Counted from the stretch's first letter, positions 52,080-60,838 are shown. The stretch: DNA of 64,000 bases from JAEYFP01 sp964566545 (GCA_964566545.1 CAZMIX010000005.1:1-64000); one strand, 5' to 3'. Numbers and translations: made by a program. Notes: generated by a model from the letters alone, not told the origin.

Positions 52080-53732
52080 TCATTTGCTAGGCTGCCCAGT
52101 GTGCTCCCTGCGAATAAATTCCCCAAGTCCAATCATCAGAAATACAAACGGCGTGCATACAACTTGTTGATAGCAAAATATGTTGTGGAAAAAGTAGGAG
52201 CAAATGCAGGCGGCGGCAATCAGCAGATAAATGCTGTTTTTTTGTTCTTTGATAAATAGCACAAAGGCACAGATAAAGGTGCCGGCATAAGTGATAAGTC
52301 CAAAAATACCGGTTGTCAAAAGCATATTCAGCCACTCATTATGAGCGTTTGCCAGTATGGAATCACCCCATTTTCCGCTGACAAGTTCCGCATAATAATC
52401 GTAAGTATAGGAAGCAAAGCAGTCGGATCCGACACCGAACAGCTTTAATTTCAAAGGATATTCATAAAACATCATAATACAATATTTCCATGTAAAACCT
52501 CGCCCGTTACCCCAATTTTCATCAAATAAAAAGTATCCGAAATTGCGAAATTGCGAAAGGAAGGATGGCAAATATCCCGTTGTTGTAAGAACAATGCATA
52601 GGAGACCAACGGGTATAAGAGCAGCAATTAGGTATAAACCCAGGCGCCTAATGCAGACTGCGGATTCAATTTGAAAGCGGTTGTTGATTTCCAGATGCGC
52701 GAGCAGGAAATAAAGAAGCGCAAGCAGAAAAACAGCAATCCACAAAAGAGGGCTTTGAGAAAAGAAAGCGGACAGCTTTTCAACGGTAACCACCCTGCCG
52801 GGAAACAGCATTTGAAAAATGCCGACCAGCCGCATGGACAAAATACCGATCAAAAGCAGCTCTAAAAAACGCCGGAGACTCGTCGGTGATTGAAAAGAAA
52901 AGGCAAACAAGACGGATAAAAAAGCAGCCAATGCAAAGTAGGCGCTGTCGCTGTTTTGCGTGACGAGAGAAGCAAATCCGAGCACACAGTAAAGACCAAG
53001 CAAAAGGCGCTGCCAGCGTTTGTCGCAGTGCCAGAATAAAAATAAACCGACGGGAAAAACGGTGCATAAGTAGCTGGAATACCAGGTAGATTGCCCAATT
53101 GTAGATAAAAAGAGGGTATAATAATAAGAATCAATCCCCTCATAAAGCGAAAGGGGGTCAATCAAAAATCGGTGAAGGATACCAAGCAAAAAGACGATCG
53201 CGGAGGTGCTGATCAAGGCAACCAGCAGATCTGCTTTCCAGCTCTTCATAAAAAAGCGTGAAACAAGAAAATAAAGCGCGATAAACATAAGCTGGCTTTT
53301 TAATCCCATAAACCAGCCGCTGTAGCCAGTCCAGGCCGGATTGGACGCATCCTCACCAAAAAACTGGAAGGTTTGGTAAGGGCTCAAAAAAAATGTAATG
53401 AGGCATGCAAGCAAATAAAGCAGGACAAAACGATCTATAAGGGAAAGTCCCGCAAGTCTCTGAAAAAAAGTGATGCCGCTCCACACTTTGGCACGGAATA
53501 TTTCAATCAGATAAAAAAGAAATGCCGGAACCATCAGTATCAAGAAAAGCGTCGTCATGCCGGAAAACAGTTCGTATTTGAAATCGCCGATATCATAATA
53601 TTTGTTTCTGTAGCAAAGCGGCAGCAGGACAAATAAAAGGATGGTATAGGCAGAAATCAGGACGCGCACAAGGAATTTTGAGAGTTTCAAGCCGGTCAGT
53701 GCAGGCTTTGTTTTTTTCTTTGATAAAGGCAT
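52080..53732 (-). CDS. O-antigen ligase/polymerase-like membrane protein (Wzy_C)
   Basis: Polytopic membrane protein of 550 aa with about 12 hydrophobic segments. The signature Wzy_C loop reads NAHNEWLNMLLTTGIFGLITY near residue 470, preceded by KLKLFGVGSDCFASYTYDYYAE and by NSDSAYFALAAF. Such proteins ligate or polymerise surface polysaccharides, or in Gram-positives attach glycans to other carriers. No other glycan genes of a cluster are adjacent, so its substrate is open. Start follows GGGGAG. It lies upstream of the foldase gene on the same strand with a 140 bp gap. Confidence 0.8.
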   Translation of the reverse strand: MPLSKKKTKPALTGLKLSKFLVRVLISAYTILLFVLLPLCYRNKYYDIGDFKYELFSGMTTLFLILMVPAFLFYLIEIFRAKVWSGITFFQRLAGLSLIDRFVLLYLLACLITFFLSPYQTFQFFGEDASNPAWTGYSGWFMGLKSQLMFIALYFLVSRFFMKSWKADLLVALISTSAIVFLLGILHRFLIDPLSLYEGIDSYYYTLFLSTIGQSTWYSSYLCTVFPVGLFLFWHCDKRWQRLLLGLYCVLGFASLVTQNSDSAYFALAAFLSVLFAFSFQSPTSLRRFLELLLIGILSMRLVGIFQMLFPGRVVTVEKLSAFFSQSPLLWIAVFLLALLYFLLAHLEINNRFQIESAVCIRRLGLYLIAALIPVGLLCIVLTTTGYLPSFLSQFRNFGYFLFDENWGNGRGFTWKYCIMMFYEYPLKLKLFGVGSDCFASYTYDYYAELVSGKWGDSILANAHNEWLNMLLTTGIFGLITYAGTFICAFVLFIKEQKNSIYLLIAAACICSYFFHNIFCYQQVVCTPFVFLMIGLGEFIRREHTGQPSK

Positions 53733-53927
53733 ACGATACTCCCCATTTCGTTTTATTCAATGACTCTTCTATTATATGCGGATCAATTGGAAAAAACAAG
53801 AGTGCTCAAAATTCAAAAATCCAAGTAACGGGAAAGATTGAAAAAATGGTGAGTTAATGGTATATTGTAACAGGCAGGATTTTGAAGGGAAGCAAAAGGA
53901 AAGCCATGGGAACGGAGAGAAAATAAA

Positions 53928-55997
53928 ATGGACGCATATATCAGACTAAAAGATTTGGCATCTCATTTGAGATTAAAAAAGGGTGATCAAGTATTTGTGA
54001 CATCCGATGTCAAGCAGCTTTTATATAGCTGTCTGGAGCATGAGGATGATGCGGATTTAAATTATCTGATTGACGGCATTATCAAAATTATCGGAAAGAA
54101 TGGAACCCTTGTATTCCCTACCTTCAATTGGTCGTTTTGTAAGGGAACGGCTTACGACTATTACAGAACATCGTGCAAGACCGGTTCTCTGGGACGACTT
54201 GCCTTAAACAGGGAGGATTTTAAACGGACGAAGCATCCGATTTATTCCTTTGCTGTCTGGGGAAAAGGACAGGACGAGCTGTGCGCGCTTGATAATAAAA
54301 GCTCGTTTGGCAAGGATTCCCCGTTCACCTATTTGACAGAGCATCATTTTAAAAATCTGTTGATCGACAAAGACTGTCAGCATTCCTTTGTGTATGCGCA
54401 TTATGTGGAGGAGCAGGAGGGTCCTGTAGCATACCGTTATTTAAAGGACTTTAAAGCAGATTATACGGATGAGGACGGCATGACAAGAGAAGCAGTTTAT
54501 TCCATGAATGTCCGCGACCTCAATTTGGATGTAGAGATATTGATCTATCCGTTTGAACCGGAATTTGAAAAGGCCGGTGTGCTGCAACAGTTTTTTATAA
54601 ATGAAATTGAATATAAAATCATCGACTTGGCGGGTGCTTATCCAATTATTGCGGAGGATGTCCGTCATAACAGGAGTCGGAAGCTTTGCTCCTATATCGG
54701 GCAGAATGATACGGCGTATCTGGAAGAGGGCAGGAGCATGTTTGCGCTGGCTAAGGAGCTGTTTCCGATTTGCCGAAGCATTACGGGAGACGGCGTACGG
54801 GAAACATTTCACATCCTTCAAAAGTATTATCCGGACATTCAGCTGACTGAGGTTTTGTCCGGCACACAGGCGTTCGACTGGACAGTTCCGCAGGAATGGA
54901 ATATCTTTGAGGCGTATCTTGAGGATGAAAAAGGAAACCGGATCATCGATTTTCAGGAAAACAATCTGCATGCGGTCGGATATTCTGTATCTGTGGATGC
55001 CGTGTTTTCGTTAGAACAGCTAATGCCACATTTGTATACATTGAAGGAGCAGCCGGAGGTGATTCCGTATGTGACTTCTTATTATAAAGAATGTTGGGGC
55101 TTTTGCATGACGCACAAGCAAAAGGAGGCGCTGAAGCCGGGACGCTATCATGCCGTCATTCGCTCCTCACTTACCGGCGGCAGCCTAACCTACGGAGAAA
55201 TTCTAATTTCGGGAAGGACAAAACAGGAAGTTTTTTTATCCACGTATATTTGTCACCCATCGATGGCAAATAATGAATGTTCGGGACCGGCGCTGATGGT
55301 GCACCTTGCAAACTATATTAAGAGTATTCAAGACAGAAAATACAGCTACCGCCTGATCCTCGTGCCGGAGACGATCGGCGCGATTACCTATCTGAGCAGG
55401 CATTTGCCTGAAATGAAAAAGAAGATTGTCGCGGGCTTTAATTTAACATGCGTGGGCGATGACAGAACCTATTCTCTTGTTCACTCCAGATATGGAGATA
55501 CGCTGGCCGATCGTGTGCTCGCAAGTGTGCTGCGTGATCATTACCCGGATTACATCGACTACTCCTATTTAAAAAGGGGTTCGGATGAACGGCAGTATCA
55601 GGCGCCGGGTGTAGATTTACCCGTTGTATGCTTCTGCCGCTCCAAATATCACGTTTATCCGGAATATCATACGTCTGCCGACAATCTGGACATCATTTCA
55701 CCGGATGGTTTTGCGGGCAGTTATACCGTCATGCGGGGCTGTATCGAAGCATTAGAAAGAAATGCGGTGTACCATGTTACATGCCTGTGTGAACCGCAGC
55801 TTGGGAAACGCGGACTTGTTCCGACGATGAGCAGTAAAGAAACTTATCAGGAGACACTGGCCATCAAGGATATTCTGGCTTATGCGGACGGCACGAACGA
55901 TTTGCTTCAGCTGAGCGATTTAATTAAAGTGCCGCTTCCGGCTGTTATTTCGGCGGCAGACAAGCTCCTTGCCGCGGGGCTGTTGAAAGAGGTCTGA
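53928..55997 (+). CDS. Fusion: AAC(3)-like N-acetyltransferase plus DUF4910 aminopeptidase-like domain
   Basis: Protein of 689 aa with two enzymes in one chain. Residues 1-260 match the AAC(3)/YokD/FrbF acetyltransferase fold: IGKNGTLVFPTFNWSF, SLGRLALN, then the catalytic-type His103 in RTKHPIYSFAVWG, and FGKDSPFTYL. Residues 265-640 are DUF4910/DUF2172, a metal-dependent aminopeptidase-like domain: FALAKELFPICRSITGDGVR, YICHPSMANNECSGPALMVHL (metal His), ETIGAITYLSRH, HVYPEYHTSADNL. Residues 640-689 form a winged helix (LQLSDLIKVPLPAVISAADK). Both parts appear together in some surface-glycan and secondary-metabolite loci, usually as separate genes. No signal peptide. ACP and MaoC genes follow at once. 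True substrate unknown; aminoglycoside resistance is unlikely. Confidence 0.8.
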   Translation: MDAYIRLKDLASHLRLKKGDQVFVTSDVKQLLYSCLEHEDDADLNYLIDGIIKIIGKNGTLVFPTFNWSFCKGTAYDYYRTSCKTGSLGRLALNREDFKRTKHPIYSFAVWGKGQDELCALDNKSSFGKDSPFTYLTEHHFKNLLIDKDCQHSFVYAHYVEEQEGPVAYRYLKDFKADYTDEDGMTREAVYSMNVRDLNLDVEILIYPFEPEFEKAGVLQQFFINEIEYKIIDLAGAYPIIAEDVRHNRSRKLCSYIGQNDTAYLEEGRSMFALAKELFPICRSITGDGVRETFHILQKYYPDIQLTEVLSGTQAFDWTVPQEWNIFEAYLEDEKGNRIIDFQENNLHAVGYSVSVDAVFSLEQLMPHLYTLKEQPEVIPYVTSYYKECWGFCMTHKQKEALKPGRYHAVIRSSLTGGSLTYGEILISGRTKQEVFLSTYICHPSMANNECSGPALMVHLANYIKSIQDRKYSYRLILVPETIGAITYLSRHLPEMKKKIVAGFNLTCVGDDRTYSLVHSRYGDTLADRVLASVLRDHYPDYIDYSYLKRGSDERQYQAPGVDLPVVCFCRSKYHVYPEYHTSADNLDIISPDGFAGSYTVMRGCIEALERNAVYHVTCLCEPQLGKRGLVPTMSSKETYQETLAIKDILAYADGTNDLLQLSDLIKVPLPAVISAADKLLAAGLLKEV

Positions 55998-56049
55998 CCG
56001 GATGAGAGTTACAAACCAATGATCAGAAACAGAGGAAGGGAAACAAGGT

Positions 56050-56298
56050 ATGACAAGACAACAAATATTTGAGGCGGTGCAGGAAATCTTTCGGGATGTA
56101 TTTGACGAGGAGTCACTGGTTATTACGGACAAAACGAACGCGGAAGACATTGAGGACTGGGATTCCCTAGAACATATTGCGCTCATCGTTTCTATGGAAA
56201 AAGAATTTCAGATGAAATTTGATATCAAGGAAGTCAATAAGCTGGAAAATGTCGGTGAAATGATCGATCTGATCAAGCGCAAGATGGATGAGGCATAG
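56050..56298 (+). CDS. Acyl carrier protein
   Basis: Acidic four-helix carrier of 82 aa. Ser39 in EDWDSLEHIALI is the phosphopantetheine attachment site (DSLxx motif). The sequence is more divergent than fatty-acid-synthase AcpP (which has DSLDTVE), and resembles stand-alone ACPs of polyketide or surface-modification loci. It starts 53 bases after the fusion gene and ends 2 bases before the MaoC gene, forming an operon with them. The loaded acyl or amino acid is unknown. Confidence 0.85.
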   Translation: MTRQQIFEAVQEIFRDVFDEESLVITDKTNAEDIEDWDSLEHIALIVSMEKEFQMKFDIKEVNKLENVGEMIDLIKRKMDEA

Positions 56299-56300
56299 GA

Positions 56301-56713
56301 TGAACCATTACAAATATGAAGAAATAGAAATCGGACAGAAGGAACGCTTTACAGTGATAGTGACGCAGGAGGATCAGGATCGCTTCAGGGAAATTACGGG
56401 CGATGTAAATCCGCTTCATGGCGACCTAGCATATGCGAGGGCAAACGGGCATGAAAAATGCGTCGTGTTTGGGATGCTGACTGCCTCGTATTTTTCGACG
56501 CTTGCGGGTGTTTATCTGCCGGGCGAAAAAAGTCTGATTCACAGCGTGACGGCAAAATTCCCAAAGCCTGTTTATGTCGGCGATACCCTTACAATAGAAG
56601 GAACGGTTGCGGAAAAAAATGACACATTTCGGCTGCTGATTATAAAGGCAGTCATTAAAAATCAGGATGGCGTTAAGGTATGCAAGGCGGAAATTCAGGC
56701 AGGCGTTTTATAA
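56301..56713 (+). CDS. MaoC-like (R)-enoyl hydratase/dehydratase
   Basis: Single hotdog-fold protein of 137 aa. The hydratase motif reads FREITGDVNPLHGDLAYARA, with Asp and His as the catalytic pair, followed by VVFGMLTASYFSTLAG and a FPKPVYVGDTLTIEGTV strand. It hydrates or dehydrates (R)-3-hydroxyacyl thioesters, here perhaps on the ACP of the previous gene (inference). Start 56301 is the first ATG after the ACP stop; an ATG at 56289 lies within the ACP frame end. Confidence 0.87.
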
Positions 56714-56735
56714 CAGTGCATAGGGAGGGACTGCG

Positions 56736-57458
56736 GTGAAAGAGCTTGAGATATTGCAGAAATGGATTACAGACAGCAATAACATCGTCTTTTTTGGAGG
56801 AGCAGGTGTTTCGACGGAAAGCGGGATCCCGGACTTTCGAAGTGAGGATGGGCTGTATCACCAAAACTATGACTATCCGCCCGAGACGATATTGAGCCAT
56901 ACGTTCTACCGGCAAAAGCCGGAGGAGTTTTACCGTTTTTACAGGGATAAGATGTTGTGCACGAGTGCAAAGCCGAACAAGGCGCATTTGAAGCTTGCGG
57001 AGCTTGAGAGAGCCGGGAAGCTGAAGGCGGTTGTGACACAAAATATTGACGGGCTGCATCAGTCGGCCGGCAGCCGGGAGGTGCTGGAGCTTCATGGAAG
57101 CGTCCTGCGCAATTACTGTGAGGAATGCGGCAAGTTTTTTGATGTAACGTATATCATCGAATGCTCCGGGGTGCCGGAATGCGATGCGTGCGGCGGGAAA
57201 ACCAAGCCGGATGTCGTGCTCTACGAGGAGGGTCTGAATCAGGAGACGCTTCAGAAATCGGTGGATTATATCAAGCATGCGGAGGTATTAATCGTCGGAG
57301 GCACTTCGCTCGCCGTTTATCCGGCGGCCGGGTTGATCGATTACTACGGTGGAAATAAGATGGTGCTTATCAATCAATCCCCGACGCCGATGGATCAGCG
57401 CGCGGATCTGCTCATGCAGGGCAGCATCGGGGAGTTGCTTGGGCATATGAAAGTATAG
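56736..57458 (+). CDS. cobB: NAD-dependent protein deacylase (sirtuin)
   Basis: Sir2 family enzyme of 240 aa that removes acyl groups from Lys using NAD. FFGGAGVSTESGIPDFRSEDG binds NAD, TQNIDGLH and the catalytic His120 in ELHGSVL follow. Four zinc Cys are in CEECGKF and CDACGG. VGGTSLAVYPAAGLI closes the Rossmann fold. No Tyr/Arg pair of the CobB/SIRT5 desuccinylase class is obvious. The start is GTG at 56736 after GGGAGGG. It follows the MaoC gene by 22 bases, so it may be in the same transcript as the acyl genes. Confidence 0.92.
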   Translation: MKELEILQKWITDSNNIVFFGGAGVSTESGIPDFRSEDGLYHQNYDYPPETILSHTFYRQKPEEFYRFYRDKMLCTSAKPNKAHLKLAELERAGKLKAVVTQNIDGLHQSAGSREVLELHGSVLRNYCEECGKFFDVTYIIECSGVPECDACGGKTKPDVVLYEEGLNQETLQKSVDYIKHAEVLIVGGTSLAVYPAAGLIDYYGGNKMVLINQSPTPMDQRADLLMQGSIGELLGHMKV

Positions 57459-57479
57459 TGGCGGTCAGGAGGAACGGAT

Positions 57480-57674
57480 ATGCCGGAAAAATTGATTTAC
57501 GATGTGGGCGACATCGTGAGGTTGAAAAAAAAGCATCCATGCGGAAGCTTTGAATGGGAGATTCTGAGGGTAGGTGCAGACTTCCGATTGAAATGCATAG
57601 GATGCGGACATCAGGTCATGGTGACGAGGAAGCTTGTCGAGAAAAATACAAAGGAATTGAGAAAAAAGGCTTGA
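57480..57674 (+). CDS. DUF951 domain protein
   Basis: Small protein of 64 aa: YDVGDIVRLKKKHPCGSFEW, then LRVGADFRLKCIGCGHQVMV. The C-x2-C pair and KKxHPCG motif define DUF951, a family found just before rpsF in many Firmicutes. Function unknown; probably a small nucleic-acid-binding or metal-binding fold. Follows the sirtuin gene by 21 bases and has AGGAGG. Confidence 0.88.
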   Translation: MPEKLIYDVGDIVRLKKKHPCGSFEWEILRVGADFRLKCIGCGHQVMVTRKLVEKNTKELRKKA

Positions 57675-57699
57675 ATTGCTGAAAAATCTATGGTAACAT
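57671..57699 (+). promoter_or_regulatory. Probable promoter of rpsF-ssb-rpsR
   Basis: TTGAAT (57671-57676), 17 bp spacer, TAACAT (57694-57699). A TACAAT at 57712 is an alternative -10. Confidence 0.45.
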
Positions 57700-57732
57700 G
57701 TAATCTCGTGATACAATGAAACAAATTCCTTG

Positions 57733-57769
57733 CTCCTTACATAGATGAGGGGCCAGAGACCAAAAGGAG
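57733..57769 (+). promoter_or_regulatory. rpsF leader hairpin
   Basis: CTCCTT (57733-57738) is complementary to AAGGAG (57764-57769), which is the rpsF ribosome-binding site. The classical S6:S18-binding leader motif was not clearly recognised, but translational feedback at this place would be expected in Firmicutes. Confidence 0.4.
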
Positions 57770-57777
57770 GTACTAGC

Positions 57778-58065
57778 ATGAGCAAATATGAATTAGCCGT
57801 TGTTCTTAATGCTAAGATCGAAGACGAGGAAAGAGTTGCCGCTATCGAAAAAATTCAGGGTTATATTACCCGTTTCGGCGGCGCAGTGACAAACATGGAT
57901 GAATGGGGTAAGAAGAGATTGGCTTACGAAGTTCAGAAGATGAAAGAGGGTTATTATTATTTCATCCAGTTTGACGCTGAGACGACAGCTCCGATTGAAA
58001 TCGAAAATCGTGTCCGCATTATGGAAAACGTAATCAGATATTTATGCGTTAAGCAAGAGGCATAA
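57778..58065 (+). CDS. rpsF: Ribosomal protein S6
   Basis: 30S subunit protein of 95 aa that binds S18. MSKYELAVVLNAKIEDEER and GKKRLAYEVQKMKEGYYYFIQF are standard S6. Start 57778 follows AAAGGAGG; the frame upstream to 57745 is leader. First gene of the conserved rpsF-ssb-rpsR operon. Confidence 0.97.
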   Translation: MSKYELAVVLNAKIEDEERVAAIEKIQGYITRFGGAVTNMDEWGKKRLAYEVQKMKEGYYYFIQFDAETTAPIEIENRVRIMENVIRYLCVKQEA

Positions 58066-58084
58066 TCAGAAAGAGAGCGTACGT

Positions 58085-58522
58085 ATGAACAAAGTAATTC
58101 TTATGGGAAGATTGACAAGGGATCCCGAAGTGAGATATTCATCAGGGGACACTGCGACCGCGATTGCGAGGTATTCACTGGCAGTGGACAGAAGATTTAA
58201 GAGAAATAACGATGAGCAGACAGCAGATTTTATTAACTGCGTCGCGTTTGGAAAGTCCGGAGAGTTTGCGGAGAAGTATTTCAGGAAAGGTACGAAGGTG
58301 CTTGTGACCGGACGTATCCAGACCGGAAGCTACACGAACAAGGAAGGACAGAAGGTTTATACGACAGATGTTATCGTAGAGGATCAGGAATTCGCAGAAA
58401 GCAAGTCTGCTTCGTCGGGTGACGGCGGCTTTGCACCTGCAAGACCGGAACCGGCAACAGAAATCAGTGACGGCTTCATGAATATTCCGGATGGAATCGA
58501 TGAGGAGCTGCCATTTAACTAA
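58085..58522 (+). CDS. ssb: Single-stranded DNA-binding protein
   Basis: OB-fold protein of 145 aa: MNKVILMGRLTRDPEVRYSS, FINCVAFGKSGEFAEKYF, KVLVTGRIQTGSYTNKEG. The acidic tip ends DGIDEELPFN, the docking site for replication and repair proteins. Placement between rpsF and rpsR is typical. Confidence 0.97.
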   Translation: MNKVILMGRLTRDPEVRYSSGDTATAIARYSLAVDRRFKRNNDEQTADFINCVAFGKSGEFAEKYFRKGTKVLVTGRIQTGSYTNKEGQKVYTTDVIVEDQEFAESKSASSGDGGFAPARPEPATEISDGFMNIPDGIDEELPFN

Positions 58523-58544
58523 TCAGAAACAGGAGGTAAGAGAA

Positions 58545-58823
58545 ATGGCTTATAATAGACCACAAGGTGACAATGACAGATCTGATTCTCCGATGAGAAG
58601 AAGAGGCGGCGGAATGCGCAGAAGGAAAAAGGTTTGCGTATTTTGCGGAAAAGATAAGGCAATTGAGTACAAGGATGTCAATCTGTTAAAGAGATATGTA
58701 TCCGAAAGAGGAAAGATCCTTCCGAGAAGAATTACCGGCAATTGCGCAAAGCACCAGAGAGCGCTTACGGTAGCAATTAAGAGAGCAAGACATATCGCGT
58801 TGATGCCTTACACAATGGATTAG
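58545..58823 (+). CDS. rpsR: Ribosomal protein S18
   Basis: 30S protein of 92 aa. The N-terminal extension is Arg-rich, followed by KVCVFCGKD, IEYKDVNLLKRYVSERGKI, PRRITGNCAKHQRALTVAIK. The single C-x2-C start and extra Cys are of the zinc-type or C+ S18 form. Start 58545 follows AGGAGG. Confidence 0.97.
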   Translation: MAYNRPQGDNDRSDSPMRRRGGGMRRRKKVCVFCGKDKAIEYKDVNLLKRYVSERGKILPRRITGNCAKHQRALTVAIKRARHIALMPYTMD

Positions 58824-58828
58824 AAATC

Positions 58829-58859
58829 AGACCAATTGCCGAATGGTAATTGGTCTTTT
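58829..58859 (+). terminator. Terminator after rpsR
   Basis: AGACCAATT (58829-58837) pairs with AATTGGTCT (58848-58856), followed by TTTC. Confidence 0.8.
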
Positions 58860-58953
58860 CAATTAGCTATTCTCAATAATAATAAACGGGAACCATGATG
58901 GAGCAGGCATATGAAACGAGGAAGCAGCGGCATAGAAATAAAGCGGGATAATC

Positions 58954-58982
58954 TTGACAATTACAGGATAAAACGTTATAGT
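58954..58982 (+). promoter_or_regulatory. Promoter of the acyl-CoA ligase gene
   Basis: TTGACA (58954-58959), 17 bp spacer, TATAGT (58977-58982): near consensus. Confidence 0.7.
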
Positions 58983-58996
58983 TAGCTTTAACGATT

Positions 58997-59017
58997 AAAC
59001 GCTGAAGCGCGTTTCAG
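58997..59017. promoter_or_regulatory. Possible operator before the acyl-CoA ligase gene
   Basis: Overlapping inverted repeats AAACG/CGTTT (58997-59014) and CTGAA/TTCAG (59002-59017) lie just after the -10 box. A fatty-acid-type repressor could bind here; none is encoded nearby. Confidence 0.35.
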
Positions 59018-59055
59018 TACGAAAGTATAAAAGATTGTCAGATAGGGGAAATAAG

Positions 59056-60690
59056 ATGTCAATTACGGATTTATTGGAGAGAAACAGCCGTGAATACGGT
59101 AACGATGTCTGCCTTGTGGAAATCAATCCTGAAATCAAGGAAGACCGCAGGGTGACATGGAAGGAATATGAGCTGATTGAGCCGACGCAGCAGATGCAGT
59201 ACCGCAGGGAAATCACATGGAGCGTTTTTGATGAAAAAGCGAATCGTTTTGCCAACCTTTTGATTTCCAGAGGGATCAAAAAGGGCGACAAGGTCGGTAT
59301 TTTGATGATGAACTGCCTCGAATGGCTGCCAATTTATTTTGGCGTATTGAAAACGGGCGCGATGGCTGTCCCGTTTAATTTCCGTTATTCCTCGGAGGAG
59401 ATTTTGTACTGCGCAAAGCTGTCTCAAATTGATATTCTTATTTTTGGACCGGCTTTTATAGGGCGTATTGAGGAGATTGCGGACGTGCTCAGCAAGCGCC
59501 GTCTGTTGATTTATGTCGGAGAAAACTGCCCGTCCTTTGCGGATGACTACAATTCCCTCGCGGCGAATTGTTCGAGCCAGAAGCCGGATATTACGATCAC
59601 GGACGACGATGATGCTGCCATTTATTTTTCTTCGGGGACGACCGGTTTTCCGAAGGCAATTTTACATAAGCACCGTGCGCTGATGCACTCGTGCATGGTG
59701 GAACAGAACCACCATGGTCAGACGAGAGAGGATGTCTTTTTATGCATCCCCCCCCTGTATCATACCGGTGCGAAAATGCATTGGTTCGGCAGTCTGCTTT
59801 CGGGCAGCAAGACCGTGCTTTTAAAGGGTACAAAGCCGGAATTTATTCTGGACGCGGTATCGAAGGAGCATTGCACGATCGTGTGGCTGCTCGTTCCGTG
59901 GGCGCAGGATATTTTGGAGGAGATCGAAAACGGTAAGGTGAAACTCTCCGATTATGAGCTTTCAAAATGGAGACTGATGCATATTGGTGCGCAGCCTGTT
60001 CCGCAGAGCCTGATTAAGAAATGGAAGGAATTTTTTCCGAATCATGAATACGATACAAATTATGGTCTTTCCGAGTCGATTGGACCGGGCTGTGTACACC
60101 TCGGCGTGGAAAATATCCACAAGGTTGGTACAATCGGAAAAGCGGGCTACGGCTGGGAGACAAAGATTGTAGACGAAAAGCGCCAGGAGGTGAAGCCCGG
60201 CGAGGTCGGCGAGCTGGCTGTGAAGGGTCCCGGCGTTATGGTCAGCTATTATCATGACAGAAAAGCGACGGAGGAAGTATTGGCCGACGGTTGGCTGTAT
60301 ACAGGCGACATGGCGCGAGAGGATGAGGATGGATTTATCCTGCTTGTGGACAGAAAAAAGGATGTTATTATCAGCGGCGGTGAAAATATTTATCCGGTGC
60401 AGATTGAGGACTTTATCAGGACGAATGACGCGGTGCATGATGTAGCTGTCATCGGTATTCCGGATAAGCGGCTCGGAGAAGTCAGTGCGGCAATTGTAGA
60501 ACTGAAGAGGGGTTATATTTTAACAGAGGAGGATCTGAATGAATTTTGCTGTCAGCTTCCGCGATATAAACGTCCGCATAAAATTATCTTTGCGGAAATA
60601 CCGAGAAATCCAACCGGAAAAATTGAAAAACCGAAGCTACGTGAACGATATGGCGGAAAGGGTCTGATCGAGGCGCAGAATATCGGATGA
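59056..60690 (+). CDS. Class I adenylate-forming acyl-CoA ligase
   Basis: Acyl-CoA synthetase of 544 aa that activates a carboxylic acid as acyl-AMP and then a thioester. The P-loop is YFSSGTTGFPKA near residue 195, A5 is TNYGLSESIGPG, A7 is GWLYTGDMAREDEDGFI, the hinge is DRKKDVIISGGENIYPVQIE and the catalytic Lys is in PRNPTGKIEKPKLRERY. An unusual insert after the N-terminal 40 residues (YELIEPTQQMQYRREITW) splits the usual first helix. It might charge CoA or the ACP at 56050 (inference). Start 59056 is chosen for the GGGGA before it; the frame extends to 59035. Confidence 0.88.
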   Translation: MSITDLLERNSREYGNDVCLVEINPEIKEDRRVTWKEYELIEPTQQMQYRREITWSVFDEKANRFANLLISRGIKKGDKVGILMMNCLEWLPIYFGVLKTGAMAVPFNFRYSSEEILYCAKLSQIDILIFGPAFIGRIEEIADVLSKRRLLIYVGENCPSFADDYNSLAANCSSQKPDITITDDDDAAIYFSSGTTGFPKAILHKHRALMHSCMVEQNHHGQTREDVFLCIPPLYHTGAKMHWFGSLLSGSKTVLLKGTKPEFILDAVSKEHCTIVWLLVPWAQDILEEIENGKVKLSDYELSKWRLMHIGAQPVPQSLIKKWKEFFPNHEYDTNYGLSESIGPGCVHLGVENIHKVGTIGKAGYGWETKIVDEKRQEVKPGEVGELAVKGPGVMVSYYHDRKATEEVLADGWLYTGDMAREDEDGFILLVDRKKDVIISGGENIYPVQIEDFIRTNDAVHDVAVIGIPDKRLGEVSAAIVELKRGYILTEEDLNEFCCQLPRYKRPHKIIFAEIPRNPTGKIEKPKLRERYGGKGLIEAQNIG

Positions 60691-60736
60691 CCGGTATGAT
60701 AACTGATCTGAGGAATCAATAATTCAAATGACAAAC

Positions 60737-60775
60737 ACTCCGCCCGCGTCCGTATTACCGTGGCGGAGTATTTGA
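60737..60775 (+). terminator. Terminator after the acyl-CoA ligase gene
   Basis: ACTCCGCC (60737-60744) pairs with GGCGGAGT (60762-60769), followed by ATTTG. Confidence 0.7.
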
Positions 60776-60800
60776 TTGCGAGAGTGTGTGAAGCACACTT
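60767..60800 (+). repeat. 34 bp direct repeat, copy 1
   Basis: It contains GTGTG-TGAAG-CACAC, a small hairpin. The second copy is at 60885 and differs by one base (A to G). Confidence 0.85.
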
Positions 60801-60838
60801 ATTATATAAGAAATTTCTACGAATTTCCTATATAATAA
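60799..60838. repeat. Inverted repeat, A+T-rich hairpin
   Basis: TTATTATATA and GAAATT pair with AATTTC and TATATAATAA, with one or two mismatches, loop about 5 bases. It lies between the two direct repeats. Confidence 0.7.

Noticed and set aside
53928..54700. Aminoglycoside resistance acetyltransferase
   Set aside because: The AAC(3) fold is fused to a DUF4910 enzyme and next to ACP/MaoC genes, a context of biosynthesis rather than resistance.
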